Assembly: GCF_900103615.1 (NCBI RefSeq)
Contig: NZ_FNGW01000009.1
Span: 1-64,000, forward strand
Direction of reading: 5' to 3'
Length of the DNA: 64,000 nucleotides
From: Romboutsia lituseburensis DSM 797
Lineage (GTDB): Bacteria > Bacillota > Clostridia > Peptostreptococcales > Peptostreptococcaceae
In this document: positions 46,510 to 55,484 of the stretch, one piece after another
How positions within the stretch are numbered: the stretch's first letter is position 1
How the letters are laid out: every line of letters starts with the position of its first letter
The notes under the pieces: model-generated
The model's input: the letters and a program-made list of their open reading frames with translations, nothing else
The model's database searches: none
What the model was told of the DNA's origin: nothing
Translations under genes and position numbers: made by a program

Positions 46510-46957
46510 AATATTAATAAATAAAGAATTATGTACTGGATGTAAAAACTGTGTTTTAGCTTGTATGCTAAAACACAGTGAAAGCGACAATATATATACT
46601 CTTGATTTAGAAAATATAGATAATGATGGTAGAGGTCACATAGAACTTGATAAAGATAATAAACCTGTGCCTATAATATGTAGACATTGTGATGAGCCAG
46701 AATGTGTATTAACTTGCATGAGTGGAGCTATGAGCAAAAATAATGAAACAGGAATTGTATCATATAATGAGAGTAAATGCGGTTCTTGTTACATGTGTGT
46801 AATGTCTTGTCCTTATGGTGTATTAAAAGTAGATGATAGAACGAAACAAGTTGTATTGAAATGTGATTTATGTAAAGATGAAGAATATCCTAGATGTGTA
46901 GCTAATTGTCCAAGTGGAGCATTAGAGCTACAAAAGGAGGATGCTTATGCTAGATAA
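46502..46957 (+). CDS. CooF-like ferredoxin-type electron-transfer protein
   Basis: The 151-residue protein carries four Cys-rich 4Fe-4S motifs: CTGCKNCVLACM, CRHCDEPECVLTC, CGSCYMCVMSCPYG and CDLCKDEEYPRCVANCP. This is the DMSO-reductase-beta/CooF pattern. It overlaps the cooS end by 8 bp and would carry electrons from CO dehydrogenase to the flavoprotein. Confidence 0.93.
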   Translation: MHRILINKELCTGCKNCVLACMLKHSESDNIYTLDLENIDNDGRGHIELDKDNKPVPIICRHCDEPECVLTCMSGAMSKNNETGIVSYNESKCGSCYMCVMSCPYGVLKVDDRTKQVVLKCDLCKDEEYPRCVANCPSGALELQKEDAYAR

Positions 46958-48215
46958 GATATTTAATATGTTTAAAAATAAAAAATCAACTGATTATGTG
47001 ATTTTAGGAGCTAGTGCGGCTGGTATAAATGCTGCTAAAACTTTAAGAGAATTAGATTCAGAGGCAAATATAATAATAATATCAAAGGATGAAAAAATTT
47101 ATTCTCGTTGTATGTTACACCATGTTATATCTAATCATAAGACAGTAGAAGATATTAATTTTGCAGGTGACAAATTTATAGAAGAAAATAATATAAATTG
47201 GATAAAAGGAAGAAGTGTAAAAAGCATTGATTCAGAAGAAAAATTAGTAGAGTTAGAGGATCAAATAATACAATATGATAAACTTTTAATAGCAACTGGA
47301 GCATCAGCATTTATACCTCCAATAAAGCATTTAAGAGATGGTAACTTTGTATATACTCTAAGAAATATAGATGAAATAGATAAAATAAAAGAAAAAGCAT
47401 CTCAATCTAAAAAAGCTGCTATAATAGGTGCTGGATTAGTTGGTATAGACGCATTGGCAGGATTATTAGAGTATAAAAATTTAGAAGTATCACTAGTTTA
47501 TAATGGAAAACGTATATTAGATAAACAGCTAGATAAATATAGTGCATCAACATATGAAGATAAGTTTATTGAAAAAGGAGCTAAGTTATATCCTAATTCA
47601 GCTATAAAAGAGATAGTTCTTGAAGCAAATAAAGATGTAAAAGGTATAAAGTTTGAAGATGGAAGTATATTAGAATCTGATATGATCATAGTAGCTACAG
47701 GTGTAGCTCCAAATGCAGGGTTTATAGATAGTACAAAGATAGAGTACAATAGAGGTATAGTAATCAATGATAAATGTGAAACTACTGAAAAGGACATATA
47801 TGCTGCAGGAGATGTTGTAGGCAAAAATGCAATATGGCCATTAGCAGTTAAGCAAGGTATTGTAGCTGCATATAATATGTTAGGTAAAGAAAAACAAATA
47901 GATGATAATTTTGCATTTAAAAATAGTATGAACTTTATGGGAATAGCAACAGTATCATTAGGTTTAACTTCACCACCTGATGAAGAATATAAAGTTATAT
48001 CTAGATGTGATGAAAAAGGATACAAAAAATTTGTATATAAGGATAACGTTATTTATGGGTTAGTAGCTCAAGGTGATATATCATATACTGGAACTATAGC
48101 CTACTTAATAAAAAATAAAATTGAAATACCTAATTTAGAAGATAGAATATTTGATGTAGGGTATGCAGACTTTTTGGCACTTAAGGAGAATGGAGAATTC
48201 TGCTATAATATATAA
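46947..48215 (+). CDS. FAD/NAD(P)-dependent oxidoreductase of the CO dehydrogenase module
   Basis: The 422-residue pyridine-nucleotide-disulfide oxidoreductase fold has an FAD motif VILGASAAGINAAKTLRELD at the N terminus, an NAD motif AAIIGAGLVGIDAL (about residue 145) and the second FAD motif IYAAGDVVG. It probably oxidises the reduced CooF-like protein and reduces NAD(P)+ or the reverse. AAAGGAGG fits ATG 46947; ATG 46941 is too close. It overlaps the previous gene by 11 bp. Confidence 0.9.
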   Translation: MLDKIFNMFKNKKSTDYVILGASAAGINAAKTLRELDSEANIIIISKDEKIYSRCMLHHVISNHKTVEDINFAGDKFIEENNINWIKGRSVKSIDSEEKLVELEDQIIQYDKLLIATGASAFIPPIKHLRDGNFVYTLRNIDEIDKIKEKASQSKKAAIIGAGLVGIDALAGLLEYKNLEVSLVYNGKRILDKQLDKYSASTYEDKFIEKGAKLYPNSAIKEIVLEANKDVKGIKFEDGSILESDMIIVATGVAPNAGFIDSTKIEYNRGIVINDKCETTEKDIYAAGDVVGKNAIWPLAVKQGIVAAYNMLGKEKQIDDNFAFKNSMNFMGIATVSLGLTSPPDEEYKVISRCDEKGYKKFVYKDNVIYGLVAQGDISYTGTIAYLIKNKIEIPNLEDRIFDVGYADFLALKENGEFCYNI

Positions 48216-48218
48216 TAA

Positions 48219-48254
48219 AAATAAGGCTATAGATTAATCTATAGCCTTATTTAC
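48219..48254 (+). terminator. Terminator after the CO dehydrogenase module
   Basis: AATAAGGCTATAGATT and AATCTATAGCCTTATT pair almost perfectly. Confidence 0.9.
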
Positions 48255-48285
48255 ATATATAACAAAAGTAGAAAGGTGAATCTAA

Positions 48286-49104
48286 ATGAAAGTATATGCA
48301 TTTGTTGGTCCTAGTGGAACAGGTAAAAGTTATAAGGCTTTAGAAGTAGCTTATGAAAATGATATAAAATACATAATTGATGATGGATTATTAATACATA
48401 AGAATAAGATAATCGCAGGTATTTCAGCTAAGCAGGCTAATACGACAATGGAAGCTGTTAAAAGAGCGATATTTAATGATGACATTCATAGAGAAAATGT
48501 TAAAACTAAAATAATAGAACAAAAAATAGATAAAATATTAGTTCTTGGTACATCAAATAAAATGATAAACCAAATCGTAGAAAAGTTAGAACTTGGTGAA
48601 ATTTATAGAATCATAAATATAAGTGAAGTAAGCACACAAGAAGAAATAAACATCGCTAGAAAGTCGAGAAAAAATGGAAATCATATAATACCAGTTCCAA
48701 CAATGGAAATAAAACCTATAGCTAGTGGCCTAAGCATAAACTCCATAAGAAGATTTTTTAGAAGAAAAAATAACACATATAAAGTTTTAGAAAAAACAAT
48801 TATAAGACCTACATTTAGTTATATTGGAAAGTTTTATATAAATCCTAATGTAATAGAACAAATCATAAGGTTTGAGGTTAATAAAATAAGCAAAGTTGAT
48901 AAAATAAATAAAGTGCAAATAAATAATATAGATGGAAATCTATATATAAAAATTAATATTAATATAAATGATATAACTCAGATAAAAGAATGTTACCAGT
49001 TGCAAAAAATAGTAAAAGAAAGCATAGAAAAAGTAACTTCTATAAATGTGAAAATAGTTAATGTAAATATAGAAAAATTAAGATTTAATACTACCAAAGC
49101 TTAG
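48286..49104 (+). CDS. P-loop ATPase fused to an Asp23-like C-terminal domain
   Basis: The 272-residue protein begins with Walker A FVGPSGTGKSYKA (residues ~6-18) and has an IDKILVLGTS strand near residue 85. From about residue 165, SYIGKFYINPNVIEQIIRFEVNK is a good likeness of the Asp23/Gls24 family, which continues through VKESIEKVTSINVKIVNVNIEKL at the end. I do not know a function for the fusion. It has its own short upstream region and is followed by the promoter of the Fe-S carrier operon. Confidence 0.75.
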   Translation: MKVYAFVGPSGTGKSYKALEVAYENDIKYIIDDGLLIHKNKIIAGISAKQANTTMEAVKRAIFNDDIHRENVKTKIIEQKIDKILVLGTSNKMINQIVEKLELGEIYRIINISEVSTQEEINIARKSRKNGNHIIPVPTMEIKPIASGLSINSIRRFFRRKNNTYKVLEKTIIRPTFSYIGKFYINPNVIEQIIRFEVNKISKVDKINKVQINNIDGNLYIKINININDITQIKECYQLQKIVKESIEKVTSINVKIVNVNIEKLRFNTTKA

Positions 49105-49155
49105 TTTAAAAACATTAATGAATCATATTATTTATGAAAAACTTATAAAAAGTTA

Positions 49156-49209
49156 TTGGCATTTGACAGTAACTTTTTTTAGTGCTACCATTTAATTAGC
49201 AAATGCCAA
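49156..49209 (+). promoter_or_regulatory. Promoter with flanking 10-bp inverted repeats before the Fe-S carrier operon
   Basis: -35 TTGACA (49163-49168), 17-bp spacer, -10 TACCAT (49186-49191). The half-sites TTGGCATTTG (49156-49165) and CAAATGCCAA (49200-49209) are perfect inverted copies, one over the -35, one at about +2 to +11. It looks like a repressor operator on both promoter sides. The adjacent Fur-family and UPF0251 regulators are candidates for the repressor. Confidence 0.65.
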
Positions 49210-49232
49210 TTAAAAAGGGGGAAGTAGATATT

Positions 49233-50066
49233 ATGTCAAGTTGTAATTCATGTCCATCAAAAGATGGATGTAGTAAAGATAATCAAAAATGTATGATAGA
49301 AAATAACCCAATGAATAACATTAAAAATGTTATAGGTGTTATGAGTGGTAAAGGTGGTGTAGGGAAATCATCTATATCAGTAATGATTGCTAAGCAATTA
49401 AGAAAAGCTGGGTACAAAGTAGGGATTTTAGATGCAGATATAACTGGGCCTAGTGTACCTAGATTACTTGGACTTAAAGACAAAAAAGCAACATCAAATG
49501 AACAATTTTTATTTCCAGTAGAGTCAGAAGATAATATAAAAGTGATGTCATTAAATTTCTTAATTGAAGATGAAAATGAACCTGTAATATGGAGGGGGGC
49601 AATGATATCTAATGCAGTTAAACAATTTTGGACTGATGTACTTTGGGGAGAGTTAGACTATTTAATAATTGATATGCCGCCAGGAACGGGAGATGTAGCA
49701 TTAACAGTAATGCAAAATATTCCTATAAGTGGGATTATTATGGTGTCTATACCTCAAGATTTAGTTTCAATGATTGTATCTAAAGCTATAAATATGACAA
49801 AAAAAATGGATATTAAAGTATTAGGAATTATTGAGAATATGAGTTACATACTTTGCCCAGATTGTAATAAAAAAATAAAACTATTCAATGGAGAAAATGT
49901 AGAACAATTCTTAGAATCAAGTAATTTAAAACTTCTTGGTGAATTGCCAATGACAAGTTCAATTTGCAACTTATCAAATAATAACTATGAAAATAAAAAC
50001 GATAGTTTAGAGGAATTATTTAATCCAATAGTTGATAATATGTTAAGTGTATTAAAGGAGAATTAA
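49233..50066 (+). CDS. Mrp/NBP35-type Fe-S carrier P-loop ATPase
   Basis: Scaffold/transfer ATPase for Fe-S clusters. The 277-residue protein has N-terminal cysteines at 4, 7, 13 and 20, the Cx2Cx5C pattern of NBP35, a deviant Walker A SGKGGVGKSS (about residue 33), DMPPGTGD and the CPDC motif that bridges a cluster between subunits. AAGGGGGA supports ATG 49233. It is the first gene of the operon and ends 0 bp before the Fur gene. Confidence 0.92.
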   Translation: MSSCNSCPSKDGCSKDNQKCMIENNPMNNIKNVIGVMSGKGGVGKSSISVMIAKQLRKAGYKVGILDADITGPSVPRLLGLKDKKATSNEQFLFPVESEDNIKVMSLNFLIEDENEPVIWRGAMISNAVKQFWTDVLWGELDYLIIDMPPGTGDVALTVMQNIPISGIIMVSIPQDLVSMIVSKAINMTKKMDIKVLGIIENMSYILCPDCNKKIKLFNGENVEQFLESSNLKLLGELPMTSSICNLSNNNYENKNDSLEELFNPIVDNMLSVLKEN

Positions 50067-50540
50067 ATGGATAAAAATTTAATTCATTTAAGAAATATAA
50101 TTGAAAGTAATGGATATAAATTTACAAAACAAAAGCAGTATATATTAAAAGTTTTGATTAATGCCAAGAGCCATTTAAGTGCTGAAGACATATATCAAAT
50201 TGTTAGAGTTGACTCAGTTGGAATTGCGACAGTATATAGAACTTTAAAGAAGCTCAAAGAATTAAATATAGTTAAAGAGATAAATATAGATGGAACAAAT
50301 TTTTATGAAATGAAGATATTTGGAGGCAGACCCCTGCATATACACTTTAAATGCAACGAATGTAATAGTATAATGGATATATACAATAGGTCTTTAATTT
50401 TAGACTATTTAAAATTAAATAATAATGCAGAAAAAGAAAATAATTTTACTGTATTTGATGCAGATATAATGCTAATTGGATTATGTAGCGAATGTAGGGA
50501 GAAAAAAATATGTCAAGACCAACTAAATTTAGAAGAGTAG
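50067..50540 (+). CDS. Fur family transcriptional regulator
   Basis: Metal- or redox-sensing DNA-binding protein. The 157 residues have a winged helix (about 15-85, with SVGIATVYRTLKKLKEL), the HIHFKCNEC metal/zinc motif and a second CSEC. Which metal (Fe, Zn, Mn, or peroxide via PerR) cannot be decided by eye. It begins at the base after the upstream gene's stop codon and overlaps the downstream gene by 31 bp. Confidence 0.9.
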   Translation: MDKNLIHLRNIIESNGYKFTKQKQYILKVLINAKSHLSAEDIYQIVRVDSVGIATVYRTLKKLKELNIVKEINIDGTNFYEMKIFGGRPLHIHFKCNECNSIMDIYNRSLILDYLKLNNNAEKENNFTVFDADIMLIGLCSECREKKICQDQLNLEE

Positions 50541-50956
50541 AATTTTTTCCAGAAAATAATTATTTCGTACCAATAGGAAAGTCTAAGTGTGAACTTGAAG
50601 AAATTGTTTTAAAAGTAGAAGAGCTTGAAGCAATGAGACTTAAAGATATAGAAGGTTTAAATCAAGAAGAATGTGCGAAAAAGATGAAGATATCAAGACA
50701 AACATTCCAAAATATAATTGATGGAGCTAGAAATAAGGTTGCTATGGCTTTGACAGAAGGAAAAGCAATTAATATTAGTGGGGGTCATTACACTACAAAT
50801 CATTGTAAGTTTAAATGTATGGATTGTGGATCAATATATAATATTAATTATGAACAAGATAAGTCATCTTGTCCAAGTTGTGGATCTCAAAGTGTAATAT
50901 GTAGCAAAAAAGCTGAATTTTGTAAAAAGTGGTGTCATGGACAACGTGATAAATAA
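50510..50956 (+). CDS. UPF0251/DUF134 family DNA-binding protein with zinc ribbon
   Basis: The 148-residue protein has a sigma-factor-like helix-turn-helix (LNQEECAKKMKISRQTFQNII, here given by position ~60-80) with the N-terminal MSRPTKFRRVEFFP of the UPF0251 family, and a C-terminal CMDCGS...CPSCGS zinc ribbon plus a final Cys-rich tail. UPF0251 members commonly lie beside MinD/ParA-like ATPases. It overlaps the Fur gene by 31 bp. Confidence 0.88.
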   Translation: MSRPTKFRRVEFFPENNYFVPIGKSKCELEEIVLKVEELEAMRLKDIEGLNQEECAKKMKISRQTFQNIIDGARNKVAMALTEGKAINISGGHYTTNHCKFKCMDCGSIYNINYEQDKSSCPSCGSQSVICSKKAEFCKKWCHGQRDK

Positions 50957-50964
50957 TCATAATT

Positions 50965-51024
50965 TAAAGCATGTGATAGGGTATATAGTTAAAATAAATA
51001 AGTACTCTATCACATGCTTTTTGC
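50965..51024 (+). terminator. Terminator after the Fe-S carrier operon
   Basis: AAAGCATGTGATAG and CTATCACATGCTTT pair around a ~24-nt loop, then TTGCGTTTTTT. Confidence 0.85.
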
Positions 51025-51054
51025 GTTTTTTACTTTTCATTTTTTTATAAATTG

Positions 51055-51083
51055 TTGACACTGTGATTAAAAGGTGTTAGAAT
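51055..51083 (+). promoter_or_regulatory. Promoter of pyrB operon
   Basis: -35 TTGACA (51055-51060), 17-bp spacer, -10 TAGAAT (51078-51083). The PyrR-type RNA site starts about 28 bp downstream. Confidence 0.85.
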
Positions 51084-51110
51084 TCAATCAGAATAAAAAA
51101 TACTTTTAAA

Positions 51111-51130
51111 TTCAGTCCAGAGAGGCTGAA
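51111..51130 (+). promoter_or_regulatory. PyrR-type RNA-binding hairpin before pyrB
   Basis: TTCAGTC, CAGAGA loop region and GGCTGAA form a small hairpin with AGTCCAGAGAGGCT, close to the PyrR-binding consensus ARUCCNGNGAGGYU. It ends at the base before the SD AAAGGAGG (51131-51138), with no terminator between it and pyrB. This suggests UMP-dependent control of translation rather than attenuation. pyrR itself is not in the window. Confidence 0.8.
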
Positions 51131-51146
51131 AAAGGAGGATATATAT

Positions 51147-52112
51147 ATGTTATTAAAAGGAAGAAATTTAATCCAGCCAGAAGACTTTTCAGTTAAAGAA
51201 ATAGATCAAATATTAGAATTATCTCAAAAAATAATTGACAATCCGTCAAAATATTCTCGTGTATGTGAAGGTAAATTATTGGCTACTTTATTTTATGAGC
51301 CATCAACAAGAACAAGATTAAGCTTTGAATCAGCAATGTGCAGATTAGGTGGAAGTGTAGTAGGTTTTTCAGAACCTAATTCATCATCTGTAACTAAAGG
51401 AGAATCTTTAGGTGATACTATAAGAACAGTAGCATGTTATGCAGATACAATAGTAATGAGACACCCAATATCAGGATCTGCAGCTGAAGCAGCATCTTAT
51501 TCAGAAGTACCTTTTATAAACGCGGGAGATGGAGGAAATCAACATCCAACTCAAACACTTACAGATCTACTTACTATCAAATCCCTTAAAGGAAGTTTAG
51601 AAAATCACACAATAGGATTATGTGGAGACTTAAAGAATGGAAGAACAGTACACTCTTTAGTTAAAGCAATGGCTAGATATAAAGGAACTAAGTTTGTATT
51701 TATATCTCCAGATGAATTAAAAATGCCTGAATATATCAAAGAAACTATACAAGAGCAAGGTCATGCATACTATGAAACTAATAACTTAGATGAAGTTATA
51801 GGAAACTTAGATATTTTATATATGACTAGGGTTCAAAGAGAAAGATTTGAAAATCAAGCAGAATATGAAAGATTAAAAGATTGCTATATCTTAAATAATG
51901 TAAAATTACAAAGAGCTCAAAAAGACATGTTAGTAATGCATCCGTTACCAAGAGTAAATGAAATAGATGTAGACGTGGATGGTGATGAAAGAGCTGTATA
52001 CTTCAAACAAGCTAAGTATGGAATGTTTGTAAGAATGGCATTAATAATGAAACTTCTAGGTGTTAAAGAAGCACAAATTTCATTAGAAGAAAAGATGTTA
52101 GAATGTGTGTAA
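51147..52112 (+). CDS. pyrB: Aspartate carbamoyltransferase catalytic chain
   Basis: Makes carbamoyl aspartate, the committed step of pyrimidine synthesis. The 321-residue protein has the carbamoyl phosphate site [14 protein letters not shown] (about residues 50-63), HPTQTLTDL and MHPLPRVNE. The start fits AAAGGAGG eight bases upstream. No regulatory chain gene pyrI is adjacent; the next gene is pyrK. The operon order is pyrB-pyrK-pyrD-pyrE. Confidence 0.97.
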   Translation: MLLKGRNLIQPEDFSVKEIDQILELSQKIIDNPSKYSRVCEGKLLATLFYEPSTRTRLSFESAMCRLGGSVVGFSEPNSSSVTKGESLGDTIRTVACYADTIVMRHPISGSAAEAASYSEVPFINAGDGGNQHPTQTLTDLLTIKSLKGSLENHTIGLCGDLKNGRTVHSLVKAMARYKGTKFVFISPDELKMPEYIKETIQEQGHAYYETNNLDEVIGNLDILYMTRVQRERFENQAEYERLKDCYILNNVKLQRAQKDMLVMHPLPRVNEIDVDVDGDERAVYFKQAKYGMFVRMALIMKLLGVKEAQISLEEKMLECV

Positions 52113-52154
52113 AATTTTAGACTAACCAGCAAAAGACAATAGGGGGAAATATAG

Positions 52155-52847
52155 ATGTATAAAATTTGTGAGAATAGATACGTAGGAGAAGATATGTATC
52201 TAATGAAGGTAGAAGGTAAGTTTGAAGGTAAAATGGGTCAATTTTATATGTTAAGAGCATGGGATATGTTTCCACTTCTTTCAAGACCAATAAGTATACA
52301 TGATATAGGTGAAAATAGTATAACTTTCTTATATAAAGTAGTAGGTGAAGGAACAGAAATACTAAGCAAGTTAAAAGAAAATGACACAATAAAATTAGAA
52401 GGTCCATATGGAAATGGATATGAAAAAGTAGAAGGAAAAGTAGCTTTAGTAGGTGGAGGAATTGGAGTAGCACCATTGTACTTAGTTGCTAAAAATATAG
52501 ATAACTGCGATGCATATTTAGGATTTAGAAATGAAGCTATATTACAAGAAAAATATAGTGAAGTTTGTAATGAAGTGAACATAGCAATAGGAGATAAATT
52601 TGTAACAGACATAATAGATGTAGAAAAATATGATTATATATTAACTTGTGGACCAACGCCGATGATGGAAAAGCTAGTAAAGATGGTAGAGGGAACTAAG
52701 ACTAGAATAATGGTATCTTTAGAAAATCATATGGCATGTGGAGTAGGTGCATGTTTAGTATGTACTTGTAAAACACAGTCTGGAAACAAAAAAACTTGTA
52801 AGGATGGACCTGTATTCTGGGGAGAGGACGTGATACTTAATGACTAA
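52155..52847 (+). CDS. pyrK: Dihydroorotate dehydrogenase B electron transfer subunit
   Basis: FAD and 2Fe-2S protein that links PyrD to NAD+. The 230-residue protein has FAD-binding ([15 protein letters not shown]), NAD-binding ([10 protein letters not shown] at about 96-105) and the C-terminal [11 protein letters not shown] plus CKDG cysteines of the 2Fe-2S cluster. It overlaps pyrD by 8 bp. SD AGGGGGA. Confidence 0.96.
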   Translation: MYKICENRYVGEDMYLMKVEGKFEGKMGQFYMLRAWDMFPLLSRPISIHDIGENSITFLYKVVGEGTEILSKLKENDTIKLEGPYGNGYEKVEGKVALVGGGIGVAPLYLVAKNIDNCDAYLGFRNEAILQEKYSEVCNEVNIAIGDKFVTDIIDVEKYDYILTCGPTPMMEKLVKMVEGTKTRIMVSLENHMACGVGACLVCTCKTQSGNKKTCKDGPVFWGEDVILND

Positions 52848-53742
52848 TCTAAATGTTAAATTCGGAAATATAGACTTTAAAAATCCTCTTGTAATGGCAT
52901 CTGGAACATTCGGATTTGGGAAAGAATATAATGAAATTTATGATATACAAAAGTTAGGTGGGATAAGTAGTAAGGGACTTACACTAAACAAAAGAGACGG
53001 AAATTCTGGAATGAGAGTTTGTGAGACTCCATCGGGAATGATGAATAGTGTTGGTCTTGAAAATCCTGGAGTTCAAGGATTTATAGATAATGAATTACAA
53101 TTTTTTAAAGATTTGGATTTAGTAAGAATTGCAAATGTTGGTGGAGGTACTTTGGATGATTATATAAAAGGAGTTCAACTGTTAAACGATCAACCAATAG
53201 ATATGATAGAACTAAATATATCTTGTCCAAATGTTAAGGCAGGGGGAATGGCATTCGGTATAAAAAATGAAGTAGCAAGAGAAGTAGTAAGAGAAGTGAG
53301 AAGTGTAACTAACTTACCTCTTGTAATAAAGCTTTCACCAAATGCAGAGGACATAATAGGAATGGCACAAGTATGTGAAGAAGAAGGGGCAAATGGAGTA
53401 TCTTTAGTAAATACATTTAAGGCGATGGCAATAGACATTCATAAAAGAAAGCCAGTATTTGAAAATGTATATGCAGGACTATCAGGACCCGCAATAAAGC
53501 CTATAGCACTTAGAATGGTACATGAAGTTTGTAAAAATATCAGTATACCTGTAATGGGAATGGGTGGAATAACAACAGCCCAAGATGCTATAGAGTTCAT
53601 AATGGCTGGGTCGACATGTATCCAAGTTGGTACTGCTAATTTTATAAATCCTAAAATAGGACTTGAAATAATAGATGGAATAGAAGCGTTTATGTTAAAA
53701 GAAGGAATAAAAAGCTTAGATGAAATAAGAGGAATATTATAA
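52840..53742 (+). CDS. pyrD: Dihydroorotate dehydrogenase B catalytic subunit
   Basis: Class 1B, NAD-linked enzyme that works with PyrK. The 300-residue TIM-barrel FMN protein has [11 protein letters not shown] near the N terminus, [11 protein letters not shown], the catalytic-loop Cys in NISCPNVK, and [14 protein letters not shown] near the C terminus. It starts inside pyrK, as is usual for class 1B pairs. Confidence 0.96.
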   Translation: MTNLNVKFGNIDFKNPLVMASGTFGFGKEYNEIYDIQKLGGISSKGLTLNKRDGNSGMRVCETPSGMMNSVGLENPGVQGFIDNELQFFKDLDLVRIANVGGGTLDDYIKGVQLLNDQPIDMIELNISCPNVKAGGMAFGIKNEVAREVVREVRSVTNLPLVIKLSPNAEDIIGMAQVCEEEGANGVSLVNTFKAMAIDIHKRKPVFENVYAGLSGPAIKPIALRMVHEVCKNISIPVMGMGGITTAQDAIEFIMAGSTCIQVGTANFINPKIGLEIIDGIEAFMLKEGIKSLDEIRGIL

Positions 53743-53815
53743 TATCAAATTAAAAAACAAAAGAAAAAATACATAAATCAATTGATATAAAACACAAAAT
53801 TTGGAGGACGTATAT

Positions 53816-54400
53816 ATGAGTAAAGTAGATGTAGTAGATATATTAAAGAAGAGTGATGCATTATTAGAAGGACATTTTTTATTATCATCAGGAAAGCATA
53901 GTAATAGATATGTACAATGTGCTAAAGTATTAAGATTTCCACAATACGCAGAGGCAGTATTAAGTACAGTAGTAGAGCAAATAAAAGATTTAGATATAGA
54001 TTTAGTTGTAGGACCTGCAATGGGAGGGGTTATAGTTTCATATGAATTAGGAAGACAATTAAATAAAGAAACTGTATTTACTGAGAGAAAAGATGGAGTA
54101 ATGGAATTAAGAAGAGGCTTTGAAGTAAAACCAGGTGCAAAGATAATAATAGCAGAAGATGTTGTTACAACTGGTAAATCAACTATAGAAACAAAAGAAG
54201 CTTTAGAAAAATTAGGTGGAGAAGTTGTAGGAGTAGCTTGTATAGCAAATAGAACGAACAAAGATATTGGAATGCCAATATATAGTGCTATAAAATTAGA
54301 AATAGAAGTGCACGAGGCAGATAACTGTCCTTTATGTAAAGCAGGGGAATTAGAATTAGTAAAGCCAGGAAGTAGAGAGTTTAAAGAGTTAGGAATGTAA
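53816..54400 (+). CDS. pyrE: Orotate phosphoribosyltransferase
   Basis: Adds the ribose-5-phosphate of PRPP to orotate. The 194-residue protein has the PRPP-loop-like [14 protein letters not shown] (about residues 112-125) and [12 protein letters not shown] near the N terminus. TTGGAGGA at 53801-53808 fits ATG 53816. It is the last gene of the pyrimidine operon; pyrC, pyrF and pyrG are elsewhere. Confidence 0.95.
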   Translation: MSKVDVVDILKKSDALLEGHFLLSSGKHSNRYVQCAKVLRFPQYAEAVLSTVVEQIKDLDIDLVVGPAMGGVIVSYELGRQLNKETVFTERKDGVMELRRGFEVKPGAKIIIAEDVVTTGKSTIETKEALEKLGGEVVGVACIANRTNKDIGMPIYSAIKLEIEVHEADNCPLCKAGELELVKPGSREFKELGM

Positions 54401-54401
54401 T

Positions 54402-54437
54402 GAAAAAGACCTTAGAAAAACTAAGGTCTTTTTTTAT
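54402..54437. terminator. Bidirectional terminator between pyrE and lysR
   Basis: AAAAAGACCTTAG and CTAAGGTCTTTTT pair around AAAA, with A-run and T-run on the two sides. Confidence 0.9.
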
Positions 54438-55323
54438 TTAAGTTAGATGTATAATGTTTTAATTCATCTAGAAAAACTTGAGATGCTTTAGATACAGTTA
54501 TGTTTTTAGGTAAAATATAAGAGAAATGTCTAGTATATGAATTACCTAAATCAATTGTAGATAGTTCCTTGTTTAAAACAGCTGGGTTAGTGACAAATTC
54601 AGATATTATAGTAATTCCTAGTTTATTTTTAACAGCTTCTTTTACTGCATAATTACTACCTAAAATCATAATTCCTTTAGGTATAATTTCATTAGTAGCT
54701 AAGAACATATTTAAAAATTCTCTTGTACCAGAACCTTCCTCACGAACAATCCATTTTTGATCTTCTAAAATATCAAATGAAAAATTTTCAGTATCTAAAT
54801 CTGGCGTATATGGAAATGCTAACATCATTTTATCTTCTAAGAAGTATTCTTGTGTAAAGCTAGAATATGGTGAATTTCCTTCAATTAAGCCAATATCTAA
54901 AGTAAGCTCCTTCAGACTAGAGCATATTGAATGAGTATTATTTATAAAAATTTCAACATCCACATCTGGATATTTTTCAGAAAAAGTAGCTAAGAACATA
55001 GGTAATATATATTCTCCAATAGTCATACTAGCCCCAACCTTCAAGCTTCCCTTTATAGAATCAGAAGTATTGCGAACTTCCATATATGTAGTATCCAATA
55101 AATTTATAATTTCCTTTGCCTTTTTATATAATGTATATCCGCTATCTGTTATAAAAATAGTTTTTTGTTTAACTGATCTATTGATTAATACAACACCAAA
55201 ATGGTTTTCTAAATTTTTTATATGTGTACTAACACTTGGCTGAGATAAATTTAAATGTTCACCAGCCTTAGTAAAATTTTTATACTCCACAACAGCAATA
55301 AAAGTTTTTAATTCCTCTAGCAA
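54421..55323 (-). CDS. LysR family transcriptional regulator
   Basis: The 300-residue protein has the N-terminal winged helix (KNFTKAGEHLNLSQPSVSTHIKNLE in ~17-41) and the periplasmic-binding-like effector domain with REEGSGTREFLNMF. Start TTG 55323 is nine bases after GGAGG; a longer frame from 55338 would begin inside the RBS. It is divergent from the YeiH-type exporter, typical of a LysR regulator controlling its neighbour. The effector could be sulfite, sulfate or an amino-acid derivative, not decided here. Confidence 0.92.
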   Translation of the reverse strand: MLEELKTFIAVVEYKNFTKAGEHLNLSQPSVSTHIKNLENHFGVVLINRSVKQKTIFITDSGYTLYKKAKEIINLLDTTYMEVRNTSDSIKGSLKVGASMTIGEYILPMFLATFSEKYPDVDVEIFINNTHSICSSLKELTLDIGLIEGNSPYSSFTQEYFLEDKMMLAFPYTPDLDTENFSFDILEDQKWIVREEGSGTREFLNMFLATNEIIPKGIMILGSNYAVKEAVKNKLGITIISEFVTNPAVLNKELSTIDLGNSYTRHFSYILPKNITVSKASQVFLDELKHYTSNLNKKRP

Positions 55324-55484
55324 ATAAAACACCTCCAATAATAATCTATAAGTATATTATAACTCTAATCATTAAAAAAATTAATAGTAATTATATTTTA
55401 TATTTATTTTACTTATAATAACTGCGGATGTATACTAAAAACATAAACAAGAGATTAAAAAACAAAAAAGAAAGGATGATATAA

